This document shows positions 44,836-57,675 of a stretch of DNA of 64,000 nt, in pieces (position 1 is the first letter of the stretch; every line of letters starts with the position of its first letter). Source of the stretch: Brevundimonas lenta (GTDB lineage: Bacteria; Pseudomonadota; Alphaproteobacteria; Caulobacterales; Caulobacteraceae); NCBI RefSeq assembly GCF_014196335.1, contig NZ_JACIDM010000003.1:558001-622000 (forward strand), in the 5' to 3' direction. A program made the position numbers and the translations under genes. The notes under the pieces were generated by a model. That model saw only the letters and a list, made by a program, of their open reading frames with translations, was not told the DNA's origin and made no database searches.

Positions 44836-46152
44836 TCAGGGCAGGGTGATGCGGATCGTATCCCCGCCGCGGTCCACCGACAGACGACGCTCGCCGCTGC
44901 GCTCCAGCGCCCGGCCCAGGGCGCTCAGGCTGGACACATTGCTTCCATCGACCGAGCGGATCACGTCGCCCGCCTGAAGGCCGGCGGCGGCGGCCGGCGA
45001 GCCGCCCTCGACCGCGAACACCTGCAGACCGTCGGCGACGTCGCGCACGCCCGCGCCGCGGGCGATGATGGCTTCAGAACCGGAAATGACCGGACGGTCG
45101 GCGCGCGGCGCGACCAGCAGGGTCGTGCGGCCCTCGCGGCCGTCGCGCAGATAGACGACGTCCAGCTGGGTGCCGGGCTCGGCGATGCCGATGGTGGCCT
45201 GCACGGTGCCGGCGTTGGAGACCGGGCGGTTCTGGATGCGGGTGACCACGTCGCCGCGGCGCAGGCCGGCGGCCTCGGCGGGCGAGCCGGGGGCCACGTC
45301 CTCGACCACGGCGCCGCGGACGATGCCGAGACCGAGATCGCGCGAGCGCTCGGCGTTCAGCGAGCCGAGAATGGCGCCGGTGGTGCCGCGCTTGACCTCG
45401 CCGGTCGCGCGCAGCTGGCCGACGACGTACATCAGGATGCGGCTGGGCACGGCGAAGGCGATGCCGTCGTTGCCGCCGCCGCCGCCCGACAGGATGGAGG
45501 TGTTGATGCCGATCAGGCGTCCACGACTGTCCAGCAGCGGCCCGCCCGAGTTGCCCGAGTTCACGGCCGCGTCGGTCTGGATGTAGTCCTCGATCCGGTC
45601 GCCCATGCCCGAGCGCCCGAGGCCGGAGATGACGCCCATGGTCAGGGTCTGGTCGAGGCCGAGCGGATAGCCGACGGCGAAGGCCAGATCGCCGGTGCGC
45701 AGCGAGTCGGAGCTGACCACCTCGATCTGCGACAGGCCGGGCGCCTCGATCTTCAGCACGGCGAGGTCCGTCGCCTTGTCGGTGCCGACGAGGACGGCGT
45801 CGAAGATGCGGCCGTCGGTCAGGTCGACGGTGAATTTCCGCCCGCCTTCGACGACGTGGTTGTTGGTGACGATGATGCCTTCGGCGGCGTCGATGATGGC
45901 GCCGGATCCGCTGGCGACCGGCCGCGGTTCGTTGTCGCCTGAGCTGGGACCTTCGGACTGGCCGAGGGTGGTGACCTGGACCACGGCGGGCAGGGCCTGC
46001 TCCAGGCCGGTGGCGAAGGTGAAGACGCCGCGTTCGGCGTCATAGGGCAGCGGGCCGGACTGGGCGTTCGCCGGCGAGGCGATCAGCAGAGGCGCGGCCA
46101 GCGCGAGCGCAAGAACGGAAGCTCCGCCTGCCCGGATCATCGAACGCCGCAT
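44836..46152 (-). CDS. DegP/Do-type periplasmic serine protease with two PDZ domains
   Basis: This is an envelope quality-control protease. The 438-residue protein starts with a signal peptide ending in ASPANA-Q (about residue 30). The trypsin-like domain has TNNHVV (His99), TDLAVLK (Asp129) and NSGNSGGPLLD (Ser202). Two PDZ domains follow, at about 260-345 and 360-435 (IVRGAVVEDVAPGSPAEAAG and GLQVFAVEGGSPAAAAGLQ). All triad residues are present and the length is that of DegQ/DegP (about 430-470). It starts 27 bp after the histidine-kinase stop in the same direction, so it is probably the third gene of a stress operon. Confidence 0.92.
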   Translation of the reverse strand: MRRSMIRAGGASVLALALAAPLLIASPANAQSGPLPYDAERGVFTFATGLEQALPAVVQVTTLGQSEGPSSGDNEPRPVASGSGAIIDAAEGIIVTNNHVVEGGRKFTVDLTDGRIFDAVLVGTDKATDLAVLKIEAPGLSQIEVVSSDSLRTGDLAFAVGYPLGLDQTLTMGVISGLGRSGMGDRIEDYIQTDAAVNSGNSGGPLLDSRGRLIGINTSILSGGGGGNDGIAFAVPSRILMYVVGQLRATGEVKRGTTGAILGSLNAERSRDLGLGIVRGAVVEDVAPGSPAEAAGLRRGDVVTRIQNRPVSNAGTVQATIGIAEPGTQLDVVYLRDGREGRTTLLVAPRADRPVISGSEAIIARGAGVRDVADGLQVFAVEGGSPAAAAGLQAGDVIRSVDGSNVSSLSALGRALERSGERRLSVDRGGDTIRITLP

Positions 46153-46179
46153 ACCGTATCCCCTGTTCCAGCCGTGACC

Positions 46180-47634
46180 CTAGCGCGAGAATTGCGCCGT
46201 GACGACAGCCCCCGGACGGGCGTCATCAATCGTCATGGCCGCGCCGTGCCGCTTCAGGATGTTGCGCACGAAGGCCAGGCCCATGCCGTGGCTTTCGCGG
46301 CCCGCCGCGACGGCGGCGGCGACGGCGGCGGCGGGCGCGTCGAGGACCCGGGCGTCGAAGCCGGGGCCCTGATCCGCCACGGTCAGCCGGGGCCGTCCCT
46401 CGCCCGCCGAAACGGTCACCGTGACGACCCCGCCGTCCGGGGAGAACTTCACCGCGTTGTCGACGAGGTTGGCGGTCGCCCGCTGCAGCAGGGAGCGCAC
46501 GCCCAGCACCGCGGCGGGTTCGGCCTCGACCCGGATGGACACGCCGCGCTCCTCCGCCAGGGCCTGGTAGAGCTCGGCGGCCTGGGCCGCCAGCACGTCC
46601 AGACGCACGCTTTCGAACGACCAGGCCTCGCCGTCGCGCAGCGCCATCGACTCGTTCATGGCGCGGATCAGCTCGTCCAGATCGGCGCGGACCTCGCTCA
46701 CCAACGTGCGGGCCTCGGGCGTGTCGGCGCTCTCCTTCAACCGGTCGAGGCGGACCGAGGCGCGCGCCAGCGGAGTGCGGAAGTCGTGCGCCAGTTGGTC
46801 CGAGGAATCGCGCAGCCAGGCCAGCAGCTCCTCCAGTCGGTCGAGGGTCTGGTTCACATGCTCGGACAGTTCGGTCAGTTCGGGCGCGACCTCGGTCTCG
46901 GGCGCGCGCAGCGAGAAGTCGCCCACCGCCGCCCGGTCGAGGGCCAGGCTGACCTCCGCCACGGCGTTGGTCAGGCGGCGACGGCCGTAGGTGGCGGCCC
47001 CGATCCCGATCGCCATCAGCAGCACGCCGGCTCCGGCGACGGCGGCCACGGCCCAGCCCCAGGCGTCGCCCGAGCGGTCGACCACGCGGCCGACGATGAT
47101 GTTCAGGGCCCCGACCGTGCGCTTGACCACCACGACCTCGACGGCGCGGTTCGGGCACAGGACGCCGCGCTCCAGCCGCATCACCTGAACCCCCTCGCCC
47201 AGCCGGGGCGCCGCCTCGCCGTGCAGGGTCTCCAGCTCCGCCAGGCCGGCCGGCTTGCCGACGGGCGCGCGGATGAAACGGACGCCGGCGCCGCCGCGGC
47301 CGGTGCGGCAGGTGTCCTCGAGGGTGCGGGCGTCGCCGTCGCGGGCCGGGCCGCTCTGGAAGGCGGTCAGCCAGTTGGACAGATAGGCGGCGTCGGCGGC
47401 GGTCACCGTGTCGCGCGAGAAGCTGGTTTCGGCGCCCAGCTTCTCGGCCATGGCTCCGTAGTCGTCGAGCGCGGCCAGGGCCGCCTGCTCGCGCTGGTCC
47501 ATGCGGACCGCGGCGCCGATGACGACCACCGAGCCGGTCAGGGCGAGGGCCGACAGGATGGCGATCCCGGCCGCCAGCTGTGTGGTCGTCAACCGCCCCA
47601 GCCAGGCCCCCAGCCGCCGGAATGGGCCGGTCAT
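46180..47634 (-). CDS. Sensor histidine kinase with HAMP domain
   Basis: The 484-residue protein has a transmembrane helix at about 20-42, a periplasmic domain of about 145 residues with two Cys (DTCRTG and GVLCPN), a second helix at about 192-214, and a HAMP linker. The catalytic core shows the H-box DQLAHDFRTPLARAS (His283), N-box NLVDNAVKFSP, G1 DQGPGFD and G2 SHGMGLAFV. It is a complete two-component kinase. The response regulator gene lies 7 bp upstream and the degP-like gene 27 bp downstream, so it probably senses the periplasm. The sensed signal is unknown. Confidence 0.93.
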   Translation of the reverse strand: MTGPFRRLGAWLGRLTTTQLAAGIAILSALALTGSVVVIGAAVRMDQREQAALAALDDYGAMAEKLGAETSFSRDTVTAADAAYLSNWLTAFQSGPARDGDARTLEDTCRTGRGGAGVRFIRAPVGKPAGLAELETLHGEAAPRLGEGVQVMRLERGVLCPNRAVEVVVVKRTVGALNIIVGRVVDRSGDAWGWAVAAVAGAGVLLMAIGIGAATYGRRRLTNAVAEVSLALDRAAVGDFSLRAPETEVAPELTELSEHVNQTLDRLEELLAWLRDSSDQLAHDFRTPLARASVRLDRLKESADTPEARTLVSEVRADLDELIRAMNESMALRDGEAWSFESVRLDVLAAQAAELYQALAEERGVSIRVEAEPAAVLGVRSLLQRATANLVDNAVKFSPDGGVVTVTVSAGEGRPRLTVADQGPGFDARVLDAPAAAVAAAVAAGRESHGMGLAFVRNILKRHGAAMTIDDARPGAVVTAQFSR

Positions 47635-47641
47635 CGCCGCC

Positions 47642-48454
47642 TCAGCCCGTCCAGGCCGACAGGTCGCGGAAGATCAGGCTCTGGCTGCGGGCGGAGACGA
47701 TCAGGGGATGCAACCCCTCGCCCAGTTCCGGTGCCTGTTCCTTCAACCGGCGGCGCAGGGCGCTGATGCGGGCGTCGATGATGTTGACGAAATTGTCGGG
47801 CAGGAATTTCCACTCCACCCAGCAGCGGTCCCACAGCATGGTCTTGGTCACCGGCTGGCCGCGGGCGGTCATCAGCTCCGAGACGATGGCGAACTCCAGC
47901 GGCGACAGATCAATCAGGCGCGCCTGGCCTTCCAGCTCCAGTCTCAGGGTCCGGGCCCCGAACGACAGGCGGAAGGGTCCGTTGACCAGATCGGCGCCCG
48001 CCGGCCGCGCGCGGCGCGCCGCGCGACGCAACTGGGCCGCGATTCGGGCCAGCAGTTCCTCGTCGCCGACCGGCTTGGACAGATAGTCGTCGGCGCCGCC
48101 CAGCAGCCCCTCGACCTTCTGCCGCTCGGCGCCCAGGGCGGTGAGCATCAGTGCGGGCGCGTCCGAGCTGGGACCGGCCCCGGCGCGCAGGCGCTTGAGC
48201 ATCTCAAGCCCGTCCAGACCGCGCGTATGACGGTCCAGGATCAGCATGTCGTAGGATCGGGCGACCGCCGCTCGAAGCGCGTCCTCGCCGGCGTCGAAGC
48301 GGTCGACGCGCTCGAAGCCGGCCTGCAACAGACGCCCGGATACGTGTTCGGACAGGGCGGGATCGTCTTCGAGAAGCAGGGCTACGCGCCCGGCGAACAC
48401 ATCCCTAAGTTGGGCGAATGGATCGACACCGACACCCGTCACTTCCCCACTCAT
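47642..48454 (-). CDS. OmpR-type response regulator
   Basis: The 270-residue protein has an N-terminal extension of about 20 residues, then a receiver domain: LLLEDDPALSEHV, phosphoacceptor in LILDRHTRGLDG (Asp74), LTALGAE, and DYLSKPV (Lys127). The C-terminal winged helix has LSPLEFAIVSELM and IIDARISALRRRLKE. It is the first gene of the regulator-kinase-protease unit and probably controls it. The ATG at 48454 follows GGGAGG. The N-terminal extension is unusual for OmpR-type regulators. Confidence 0.92.
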   Translation of the reverse strand: MSGEVTGVGVDPFAQLRDVFAGRVALLLEDDPALSEHVSGRLLQAGFERVDRFDAGEDALRAAVARSYDMLILDRHTRGLDGLEMLKRLRAGAGPSSDAPALMLTALGAERQKVEGLLGGADDYLSKPVGDEELLARIAAQLRRAARRARPAGADLVNGPFRLSFGARTLRLELEGQARLIDLSPLEFAIVSELMTARGQPVTKTMLWDRCWVEWKFLPDNFVNIIDARISALRRRLKEQAPELGEGLHPLIVSARSQSLIFRDLSAWTG

Positions 48455-48535
48455 GTACGCCTCCCGTCACAGGACGATACGGCGTTGAAGAGAAATAACA
48501 ATAGTCCGCCACCGTCATCGCTACCTTAGCGTGTG

Positions 48536-48561
48536 AAAAAATCACTCTTTGCTGATTTTTC
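48536..48561 (-). terminator. Terminator after the glutaryl-CoA dehydrogenase gene
   Basis: Arms AAAAATCA and TGATTTTT (48537-48544 with 48553-48560) around an 8-base loop. Read on the minus strand, the stem ends in a run of six T bases. It lies 27 bp past the acyl-CoA dehydrogenase stop and before the response-regulator promoter region. The stem is AT-rich, so its strength is uncertain. Confidence 0.6.
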
Positions 48562-48587
48562 CTGACGCTGCGGGCAGCGAAACCCGG

Positions 48588-49778
<1,191 letters not shown>

Positions 49779-49914
49779 GGTGCGTTCCTGAGCTTTGCGG
49801 GGTTCAGGCGATCGTGAGCGGCAAGCGACGATCGACCCCCTGTTCTGACGCGCGGTTTAGGCCAGAATGCAGCCCGCGGGTAGAGGGAGAGCCCGCGTCG
49901 GGGTATGCAGGGGA

Positions 49915-50181
49915 ATGATCCGGACGCTGAAACGCCTGTTCGCCGACCACCCGCGCGAGGTGAAGGAGAGCTATTTCCAGCACATGGCCCACTCGGCCGC
50001 CTTCGGTTTCAAGCTGGCGCGCCTGTCGGCGACGGCCTTCCTCCACGCCATGGTGCCGGGGATTCACAAGACCACCGTCTCGGACGAGATCAAATGCATG
50101 GCCCGCGACATGGGCGGCCGGGCGGAAGAAGCCCGCGAATGCCGCATGCGGGAAGCCGGCGTCTGGGATCCGGGACTGTGA
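49915..50181 (+). CDS. DUF6356 family small protein
   Basis: The 88-residue protein has LFADHPREVKESYFQHMAHSAAFGFKL, ATAFLHAMVPGIHKTTVSDEI and a charged C-terminus. This HPxEVxESYxxH ... HAxxPGxHxTT pattern matches the DUF6356 family, known mainly in alphaproteobacteria and of unknown role. ATG 49915 is preceded by GCAGGGGA; an earlier in-frame start adds only low-complexity residues. It lies between the divergent gcdH and the CoA-transferase gene, with a palindromic repeat after it. Confidence 0.8.
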   Translation: MIRTLKRLFADHPREVKESYFQHMAHSAAFGFKLARLSATAFLHAMVPGIHKTTVSDEIKCMARDMGGRAEEARECRMREAGVWDPGL

Positions 50182-50182
50182 C

Positions 50183-50316
50183 CCCTTCCCTCTCTCCCTG
50201 CGGGAGAGGGTGGCGGCCGAAGGCTGACGGGTGAGGGGTCGCACGGCGACTGACGCCCGCAAGACCCCTCATCCGACCCGCTGCGCGGGCCACCTTCTCC
50301 CGCAAGGGGAGAAGGG
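50183..50316. repeat. Palindromic intergenic repeat, copy 1
   Basis: It has two hairpins, CTCTCCC/GGGAGAG (50192-50198 with 50202-50208) and CCTTCTCCC/GGGAGAAGG (50293-50301 with 50307-50315), with a GACGGGTGAGGGGT ... ACCCCTCATCC pair between. The blocks CTCATCCGACC and CCACCTTCTCCC recur at 57481-57663, so this is a dispersed element. Confidence 0.85.
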
Positions 50317-50328
50317 TTACTCAAGCCT

Positions 50329-51516
50329 ATGACCCAGCCCTCCGGCCCTCTCTCCGGCGTTCGCGTCCTCGATCTCAGCCGCGTGCTGGCGGGCCCGTGG
50401 GCGACCCAGCTGCTCGCCGACCTCGGGGCCGAGGTGATCAAGATCGAGCGGCCGGGCGTCGGCGACGACACGCGCCAGTGGGGCCCGCCGTTCACGACGA
50501 AGGCCGACGGCACAAAGGGCGACGCCGCCTATTTCATGTGCGCCAACCGGGGCAAGAAGTCCGTCGAACTGGACATCGCTTCGCCCGAGGGCGCCGCCGT
50601 AGTGCGCGAGCTGGCGAAGGGCTGCGACGTGGTGGTCGAGAACTTCAAGACCGGCGGGCTGAAGAAATACGGCCTCGACCACGCCTCGCTGGCGGCGGTG
50701 AATCCGAAGCTGGTCTATTGCTCCATCACCGGCTTCGGCCAGGACGGGCCGGACGCGCACCGGGCCGGCTACGACTACATGATCCAGGCCATGGGCGGGC
50801 TGATGTCGATCACCGGCCAGCCGGACGGCGCGGCCGGGGCCGAGCCGATGAAGGTCGGAGTGGCGGTCGTGGACCTGTTCACCGGCCTGTACGCGTCGAA
50901 CGCCATCATGGCGGCCCTGCTGCACGCCCGGGCCACCGGCGAGGGTCAGGCCATCGACATCGGCCTGTTCGACGTCCAGGCGGCCATGCTGGCCAACCAG
51001 GCGACCAATTTCTTCGTCTCGGGCAAGGCGCCGACGCGGATGGGCAACGCCCACCCCAACCTGGCCCCCTACCAGCCGTTCCCGTGCAGCGACGGAATGG
51101 TGGTCATCGCGGTCGGCAACGACGGCCAGTTCCGGGCCCTGGCCGGGGCGCTGGGCGCGGGCGGACTGGGCGCCGATCCCCGCTTCCTGACCAACGCCCT
51201 GCGCATCGAACACCGCGCCGTGCTGACGGCCGAGCTGTCGGCCCTGACGGCGGGCCAGACCATGCACGGGCTGATGGCGGCGCTGGAGGCGGCCGGCGTG
51301 CCCTGCGGCCCGGTCAACACCATCGATCAGGTCTTCGACGAGCCGCAGGCGAAGCATCGCGGGCTGGAGGTCGAGCAGACGCGGAGCGACCTGTCCGCCC
51401 CGGTGCGCACCGTGGCCTCACCGATCCGCATGTCGAGGACGCCGGTGACCTACGACCTGCCGCCGCCGGCGCTGGGGGCCGATACGGATGAGGTGCTGGG
51501 CGGACTGAAGCGCTAG
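50329..51516 (+). CDS. CaiB/BaiF (class III) CoA-transferase
   Basis: Class III CoA-transferases move CoA between acids through an aspartyl-CoA thioester. The 395-residue protein has VRVLDLSRVLAGPWATQLLAD, IKIERPGVGDDTR, CANRGKKSVELD and RAGYDYMIQAMGGLMSITG, with the probable catalytic Asp149. The nearness of glutaryl-CoA dehydrogenase suggests a succinyl-CoA:glutarate CoA-transferase role, as for human SUGCT, but the acid pair is inferred from context only. It follows the DUF6356 gene by 147 bp. The stop overlaps the convergent 56-codon gene by 4 bp. Confidence 0.88.
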   Translation: MTQPSGPLSGVRVLDLSRVLAGPWATQLLADLGAEVIKIERPGVGDDTRQWGPPFTTKADGTKGDAAYFMCANRGKKSVELDIASPEGAAVVRELAKGCDVVVENFKTGGLKKYGLDHASLAAVNPKLVYCSITGFGQDGPDAHRAGYDYMIQAMGGLMSITGQPDGAAGAEPMKVGVAVVDLFTGLYASNAIMAALLHARATGEGQAIDIGLFDVQAAMLANQATNFFVSGKAPTRMGNAHPNLAPYQPFPCSDGMVVIAVGNDGQFRALAGALGAGGLGADPRFLTNALRIEHRAVLTAELSALTAGQTMHGLMAALEAAGVPCGPVNTIDQVFDEPQAKHRGLEVEQTRSDLSAPVRTVASPIRMSRTPVTYDLPPPALGADTDEVLGGLKR

Positions 51517-51683
51517 CGATCCCGTCGACGCTGCAGCAAGAGCCACCAGCCGATCATCAGGACGCCGGCAGCCCCCATCATCCAGTTGACCCAGCTCTCG
51601 TGGCCGAGACCGAACCGGACCCAGAAGGCTCCGCCGATCAGGACCAGCCCCCAGACCAAAGGCATGGGCTCGCGCATCTTCAT
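51513..51683 (-). CDS. 56-residue membrane protein, unrecognised
   Basis: A short frame on the minus strand gives a 56-residue protein with two hydrophobic stretches: PLVWGLVLIGGAFWV (about 8-22) and WMMGAAGVLMIGWWLLL (about 34-50), followed by the basic end QRRRDR. The hydrophobic-then-basic layout supports a real small membrane protein. It follows the first DUF2007 gene by 13 bp on the same strand. A second ATG two codons in has AAGG at better distance, so the true start may be 51677. It overlaps the convergent CoA-transferase stop by 4 bp. Confidence 0.5.
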   Translation of the reverse strand: MKMREPMPLVWGLVLIGGAFWVRFGLGHESWVNWMMGAAGVLMIGWWLLLQRRRDR

Positions 51684-51696
51684 CGCCTTGTCCGAT

Positions 51697-52140
51697 CTAG
51701 GGTGGATTCAACAGCATTTCAGCGCCGATCAGAACGGCTGCTGAAGCGATGGCGAACAGGCCGGCGGCAATCAGAACCCCCTGCCACGGCGGCGAACGGA
51801 ACCGGCGCGGCAGGCTGTTGCCCCAGAAACCTCCGGTCGCAAAGGCGGCGATGGCCATGACCGTACCGGCGGCACGCGTTCCTGTAGCCATAGGGTCGAT
51901 GTCGTCACCGTCTTCAGTGGCGAACTCCCCCGCTCGGGCCCGGTCCAGCAAGGATCGCGCCTCATCGAGGTGCGAGGGCGCCCCGAGCAATCGAATGCCC
52001 AGGGCCCTCTGCATCAGGGGATCGATGGTGGTCTGGTGCCGCTCTGTCACCGACACGGGGATGCCGTGCGACTCGAGAAAGGCGGCCGCGAGGTCAGCCT
52101 CATAGACATCGGTGAAGCGGGCGATCTCGACCAGACTCAT
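51697..52140 (-). CDS. DUF2007-type protein with C-terminal membrane segment
   Basis: The 147-residue protein starts MSLVEIARFTDVYEADLAAAFLESHGIPV, the DUF2007 ('putative signal transducing') entry. A helical region follows, then two weak hydrophobic segments (VMAIAAFATGGFWG and GVLIAAGLFAIASAAVLIGA). Its N-terminus aligns with the next gene upstream, which starts MIEIARFADVYEAEIAASRL. It is 60 bp downstream of that paralogue and 13 bp upstream of the small membrane protein, so the three form a unit. Function unknown. Confidence 0.8.
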   Translation of the reverse strand: MSLVEIARFTDVYEADLAAAFLESHGIPVSVTERHQTTIDPLMQRALGIRLLGAPSHLDEARSLLDRARAGEFATEDGDDIDPMATGTRAAGTVMAIAAFATGGFWGNSLPRRFRSPPWQGVLIAAGLFAIASAAVLIGAEMLLNPP

Positions 52141-52200
52141 TGACCAAGCCTAGCACGCGCATTGCTTACGGCTACGCTTTCGCCGCCGACCGTCGCGGTC

Positions 52201-52566
52201 CTACCAAAGATGCTCCCACGACGAAGTGGGCTGCGGATGGCCCTGTCCGGAGATGGCGATCAGGATTCCGATGGCGACAGCGGCGAGGATGGCGAGGGGC
52301 CAGGCCTTGCGGGTGGGCGCGGCTAATGCAGGGGTGGAATCCGCGATCCGGTCCGCGCCTCCACGCAACTGTTCGAGCAACACCCGCGCGGCGGCGGCCT
52401 GATCGTCCGGCACCGACAGGCTGACGCCGCCCAGCGCCATCAGCACGAGGGGGTTGGCCTTCACATGCTCGGCTCCGCCCAGCACCGGCTCGTAGCCGTC
52501 GGCGCGCAGGCGGGATGCGGCGATCTCGGCCTCATAGACGTCGGCGAAACGGGCGATCTCGATCAT
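52201..52566 (-). CDS. DUF2007-type protein, paralogue
   Basis: The 121-residue protein starts (ATG 52566) MIEIARFADVYEAEIAASRL and has AEHVKANPLVLMALGGVSLSV, RVLLEQLRG and one C-terminal membrane helix (AWPLAILAAVAIGILIAI). The aligned N-terminus with the 51697 gene supports the start. Another ATG two codons earlier has a ribosome site too close to be ideal. DUF2007 is a small ferredoxin-like domain of unknown role. Two tandem membrane-tethered copies suggest paired partners. Confidence 0.8.
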   Translation of the reverse strand: MIEIARFADVYEAEIAASRLRADGYEPVLGGAEHVKANPLVLMALGGVSLSVPDDQAAAARVLLEQLRGGADRIADSTPALAAPTRKAWPLAILAAVAIGILIAISGQGHPQPTSSWEHLW

Positions 52567-52665
52567 GGTCATCACCCTCAGGTAGTGACGATAATCCTGC
52601 AGAACAGCCCGACCGGGTTCAGCAGCTTCCCTGCGCCCGGCCTGGCGGTACGGCGACGCCAATTG

Positions 52666-52700
52666 AAAACGGCGGACGCCCGAGGACGCCCGCCGCTTTT
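52666..52700 (-). terminator. Intrinsic terminator of the sucA-sucB unit
   Basis: CGGCGG (52670-52675) pairs with CCGCCG (52690-52695), and the stem ends in TTTTC on the minus strand. It lies just after the sucB stop and before the DUF2007 genes. Confidence 0.75.
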
Positions 52701-52721
52701 CGTTCGATCTGAAACCCGCGC

Positions 52722-54248
52722 CTACAGATCCAGCAGCGCGCGCGCCGGGTCTTCCAGCAGTTCCTTGACGCGGACGAGGAAGGTCACCGCTTCCTTGCCG
52801 TCGACGATGCGGTGATCGTAGCTGAGGGCCAGGTACATCATCGGACGGATCAGAACCTCGCCGTTCACGGCCATCGGGCGCTGCACGATGTTGTGCATGC
52901 CGAGGATGCCCGACTGCGGCGCGTTCAGGATCGGCGTCGACATCAGCGAGCCGTAGGTGCCGCCGTTGGTGATGGTGAAGGTGCCGCCCTGCAGCTGGTC
53001 CAGGGTCAGGTCGCCGTCGCGGGCGGCCTTGCCCAGCGCCGCGATGCCCTTTTCGATGCCCGCCAGCGTCAGCTGGTCGGCGTCACGCAGGACCGGGACG
53101 ACCAGGCCCTTGTCGGTGCCGACGGCGACGCCGATGTCGTAGTGGTTCTTGTAGATGATGTCCGTGCCGTCGATCTCGGCGTTGACCGCCGGGATCTCGT
53201 GCAGGGCCTGAACGATCGCCTTGGTGAAGAAGGACATGAAGCCCAGCTTCACGCCGTGGCGCTTCTCGAACACTTCCTTGTACTGCGCGCGCAGGGCCAT
53301 GACGTTGGTCATGTCCACCTCGTTGAAGGTGGTCAGCTGGGCGGCGGTGTTCTGCGATTCCTTCAGGCGGCGGGCGATGGTCTGACGCAGGCGCGTCATC
53401 TTCACCCGCTCCTCGCGCGGCTGGTCGGCGCGCGGGGCGGCCGGGGCGGCGGCCGGAGCCGGAGCAGCGGCGGGTGCAGCGTTGATGGCGGCCAGGGCGT
53501 CGCCCTTGGTGATGTTGCCCTTCGGACCGGTGGCGGCGATGGCCTTCGGGTCGAGGTTGTTCTCGGTCACCACGCGCTGGACGGCGGGCGACAGGTGCGG
53601 GGCGTCAGCCGCGACCTGAGCCGAGCCGGCGTTGGCCGGTGCAGCGGCGGCAGGGGCCGGAGCGGCCGCTGCGGCAGCGCCGGAAGCGGCGATCGAACCG
53701 ATCTGCTGGCCCGGGGTCACGGACGCGCCCGCGTCGGCCAGGATGGTCAGCACGCCGGCGGCCGGGGCCGACACCTCGACGGCGACCTTGTCGGTCTCGA
53801 TCTCGACCAGCAGTTCGTCCTTGGCGACGGTGTCGCCCGACTTCTTCAGCCAGGTCCCCATCGAGCCCTCGGCGACGCTTTCGCCCATGGTCGGGACGCT
53901 GATGGCGACCGCGCCGCCCGAAGCGGCCGGAGCGGCGGCGGCGGGTGCGGCGGCCGGGGCCGGGGCGGCTTCAGCCTTCGGAGCAGCGGCGACCGGGGCG
54001 GCCGCGGCGGAAGCGCCTTCCGAGACCACGCCCAGAACGGCGCCCGGGGTCACGGTCTCGCCATCGGCGGCCTTGATCTCGGCCAGCACGCCGTCGGCGG
54101 GCGAGACGACTTCCAGCGAGACCTTGTCGGTCTCCAGCTCGACCAGGACCTCGTCCTTCTTCACCGGGTCGCCGGCCTTCTTCGTCCACTTGCCGATGGT
54201 GGCTTCGGTGACGGATTCGCCGAGGGCGGGGGTCAGGATGTCGGCCAT
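52722..54248 (-). CDS. sucB: Dihydrolipoamide succinyltransferase (E2 of 2-oxoglutarate dehydrogenase) with two lipoyl domains
   Basis: E2 transfers the succinyl group to CoA. The 508-residue protein has two lipoyl domains: [11 protein letters not shown] (Lys42) and [11 protein letters not shown] (Lys154), joined by long Ala/Pro linkers. Then comes the E1/E3-binding domain near 218-255 ([17 protein letters not shown]) and the catalytic domain with [13 protein letters not shown] (His479, Asp483). E. coli SucB has one lipoyl domain and about 405 residues, so the second lipoyl domain is an extra. The ATG at 54248 lies 45 bp after the sucA stop. A terminator follows. Confidence 0.95.
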   Translation of the reverse strand: MADILTPALGESVTEATIGKWTKKAGDPVKKDEVLVELETDKVSLEVVSPADGVLAEIKAADGETVTPGAVLGVVSEGASAAAAPVAAAPKAEAAPAPAAAPAAAAPAASGGAVAISVPTMGESVAEGSMGTWLKKSGDTVAKDELLVEIETDKVAVEVSAPAAGVLTILADAGASVTPGQQIGSIAASGAAAAAAPAPAAAAPANAGSAQVAADAPHLSPAVQRVVTENNLDPKAIAATGPKGNITKGDALAAINAAPAAAPAPAAAPAAPRADQPREERVKMTRLRQTIARRLKESQNTAAQLTTFNEVDMTNVMALRAQYKEVFEKRHGVKLGFMSFFTKAIVQALHEIPAVNAEIDGTDIIYKNHYDIGVAVGTDKGLVVPVLRDADQLTLAGIEKGIAALGKAARDGDLTLDQLQGGTFTITNGGTYGSLMSTPILNAPQSGILGMHNIVQRPMAVNGEVLIRPMMYLALSYDHRIVDGKEAVTFLVRVKELLEDPARALLDL

Positions 54249-54293
54249 GGGAGGGTCCGGGTCTGTGGGGTCAGCAGGTTATAGATACGCCTG

Positions 54294-57296
<3,003 letters not shown>

Positions 57297-57675
57297 CGTC
57301 TCGTCACGTCCCTTGGGTTCGCGCGCGCACGTCTGCACGGAGGCGAACGGCGCTCATATAGGCGCTGTTTCCTTATGGGTCATGACCGAATAGCGGCGCT
57401 GGGGTCGAAATTCGGCGGAATTACACGAAATTTGACCGGATCATGCCACAGTAGTGGGACATCGACAGGCCCCACCAGGGCCCTCTCCCGCCGGGAGAGG
57501 GCTTGAGCGCACGAGAGCGAAGCGATTGTCCTTGCGCGAAAGGTGAGGGTCGACAGCGCGCATCCTGCGTAGGCCGCACCTTCGCGGCGGCTCACGCCGA
57601 CTGACGTATCCGACCCTCATCCGACCGGGCTCCGCCCGGCCACCTTCTCCCATCGGGAGAAGGGCCAGGAGAGCT
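57297..57675. other. 379-bp gap between sucD and sucA
   Basis: No gene is seen here. Bases 57481-57663 hold the palindromic repeat copy 2. Bases 57297-57480 carry AT-rich patches (for example around 57405-57440) that may include the sucA promoter, which would make sucA-sucB separately transcribed from sucC-sucD. Confidence 0.6.
57481..57663. repeat. Palindromic intergenic repeat, copy 2
   Basis: Hairpins CCCTCTCCC/GGGAGAGGG (57481-57489 with 57493-57501) and CCTTCTCCC/GGGAGAAGG (57643-57651 with 57655-57663) flank text that shares CCCTCATCCGACC and CCACCTTCTCCC with copy 1 at 50183-50316. It ends 12 bp before the sucD stop. Confidence 0.85.
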
